Source: Actinomycetota bacterium (GTDB taxonomy: Bacteria; Actinomycetota; Actinomycetes; S36-B12). From it: 41,558 nucleotides of DNA. Where the stretch lies: the NCBI GenBank assembly GCA_005798555.1, contig SYJA01000020.1, forward strand, positions 1 to 41,558, written 5' to 3'. The notes beneath the pieces are model-generated. The model was not told where the DNA came from. It made no database searches and saw only the letters and a list, made by a program, of their open reading frames with translations. The position numbers were made by a program, and so were the translations under genes. This document shows positions 41,536 through 41,558 of the stretch, in pieces (position 1 is the first letter of the stretch; each line of letters begins with the position of its first letter).

Positions 41536-41558
41536 CGGGGTGTGGCGCAGCTTGGTAG
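41536..41558 (+). tRNA. 5' part of a tRNA, probably tRNA-Pro, cut by the window end
   Basis: CGGGGTG followed by TGGCGCAGCTTGGTAG is the acceptor strand and D arm of a tRNA. Starting with C at position 1 is typical of tRNA-Pro. The anticodon is beyond the window, so the amino acid is inferred. Confidence 0.75.

Overview
The window reads as chromosomal DNA of an actinobacterium (Actinomycetia). Evidence is the mix of WhiB, DUF3263, a PPOX/F420-type flavoprotein family, a heliorhodopsin, LtrA, a MarP-type protease and, above all, gene order at 29.4-41.5 kb that follows the Mycobacterium tuberculosis Rv3671c-Rv3683 neighbourhood almost gene for gene. G+C is moderately high by eye (not computed). 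Genes are tightly packed, with ATGA start/stop overlaps, convergent genes that share stop codons, and several promoters that seem to produce leaderless mRNAs. The heliorhodopsin and compact layout would fit a freshwater lineage, but that is inference.

Region 1 (1-7.3 kb) is accessory and partly decayed. It holds the 3' end of an unknown CDS, a 39-aa membrane peptide, a frameshifted secreted protein, isopentenyl-diphosphate isomerase (idi), a remnant of a membrane protein, a secreted Pro/Thr-linker protein, a lemA-DUF2207 operon, and a relic of a DEAD-box RNA helicase. Region 2 (7.3-16.8 kb) is rich in membrane proteins: a small secreted protein, a TSUP exporter, a minus-strand operon heliorhodopsin-DUF554-UbiA, pterin-4a-carbinolamine dehydratase, a frameshifted GNAT acetyltransferase, LtrA, an orphan sugar-binding lipoprotein-like protein, DUF3263, a CPBP protease and two small membrane proteins.

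Region 3 (16.9-26.6 kb) is tryptophan catabolism joined to a polyol-kinase-like module. Kynurenine formamidase, a divergent Lrp/AsnC regulator, tryptophan 2,3-dioxygenase and kynureninase would convert Trp to anthranilate plus alanine. They run directly into an FGGY kinase, a GlpA-like FAD dehydrogenase, a second FAD/NAD(P) oxidoreductase and a membrane-embedded spermidine-synthase-like protein. A near-perfect 15-bp palindrome between the regulator and the dioxygenase gene is a candidate operator.

Region 4 (26.6-29.4 kb) holds a PPOX-type flavoprotein, tRNA-Thr(TGT), formate-tetrahydrofolate ligase (fhs) and a relic of a dimethylglycine/sarcosine dehydrogenase. Region 5 (29.4-41.5 kb) is the conserved core: marP, a CoA-type NUDIX gene, nth, crp, a metallo-beta-lactamase-fold gene, a second NUDIX gene, ridA, a DUF4177-like gene, two ArsA/Get3-type ATPases, whiB, a class A penicillin-binding protein, a YqeY-type gene, a metallophosphoesterase, and the start of a tRNA (probably Pro) cut by the window edge.

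The most notable items are the heliorhodopsin operon with all diagnostic residues, a dioxygenase with Ser in place of the usual distal His, an FGGY kinase lacking the glycerol-contacting Arg, and a recurrent TANNNT box about six bases before start codons.
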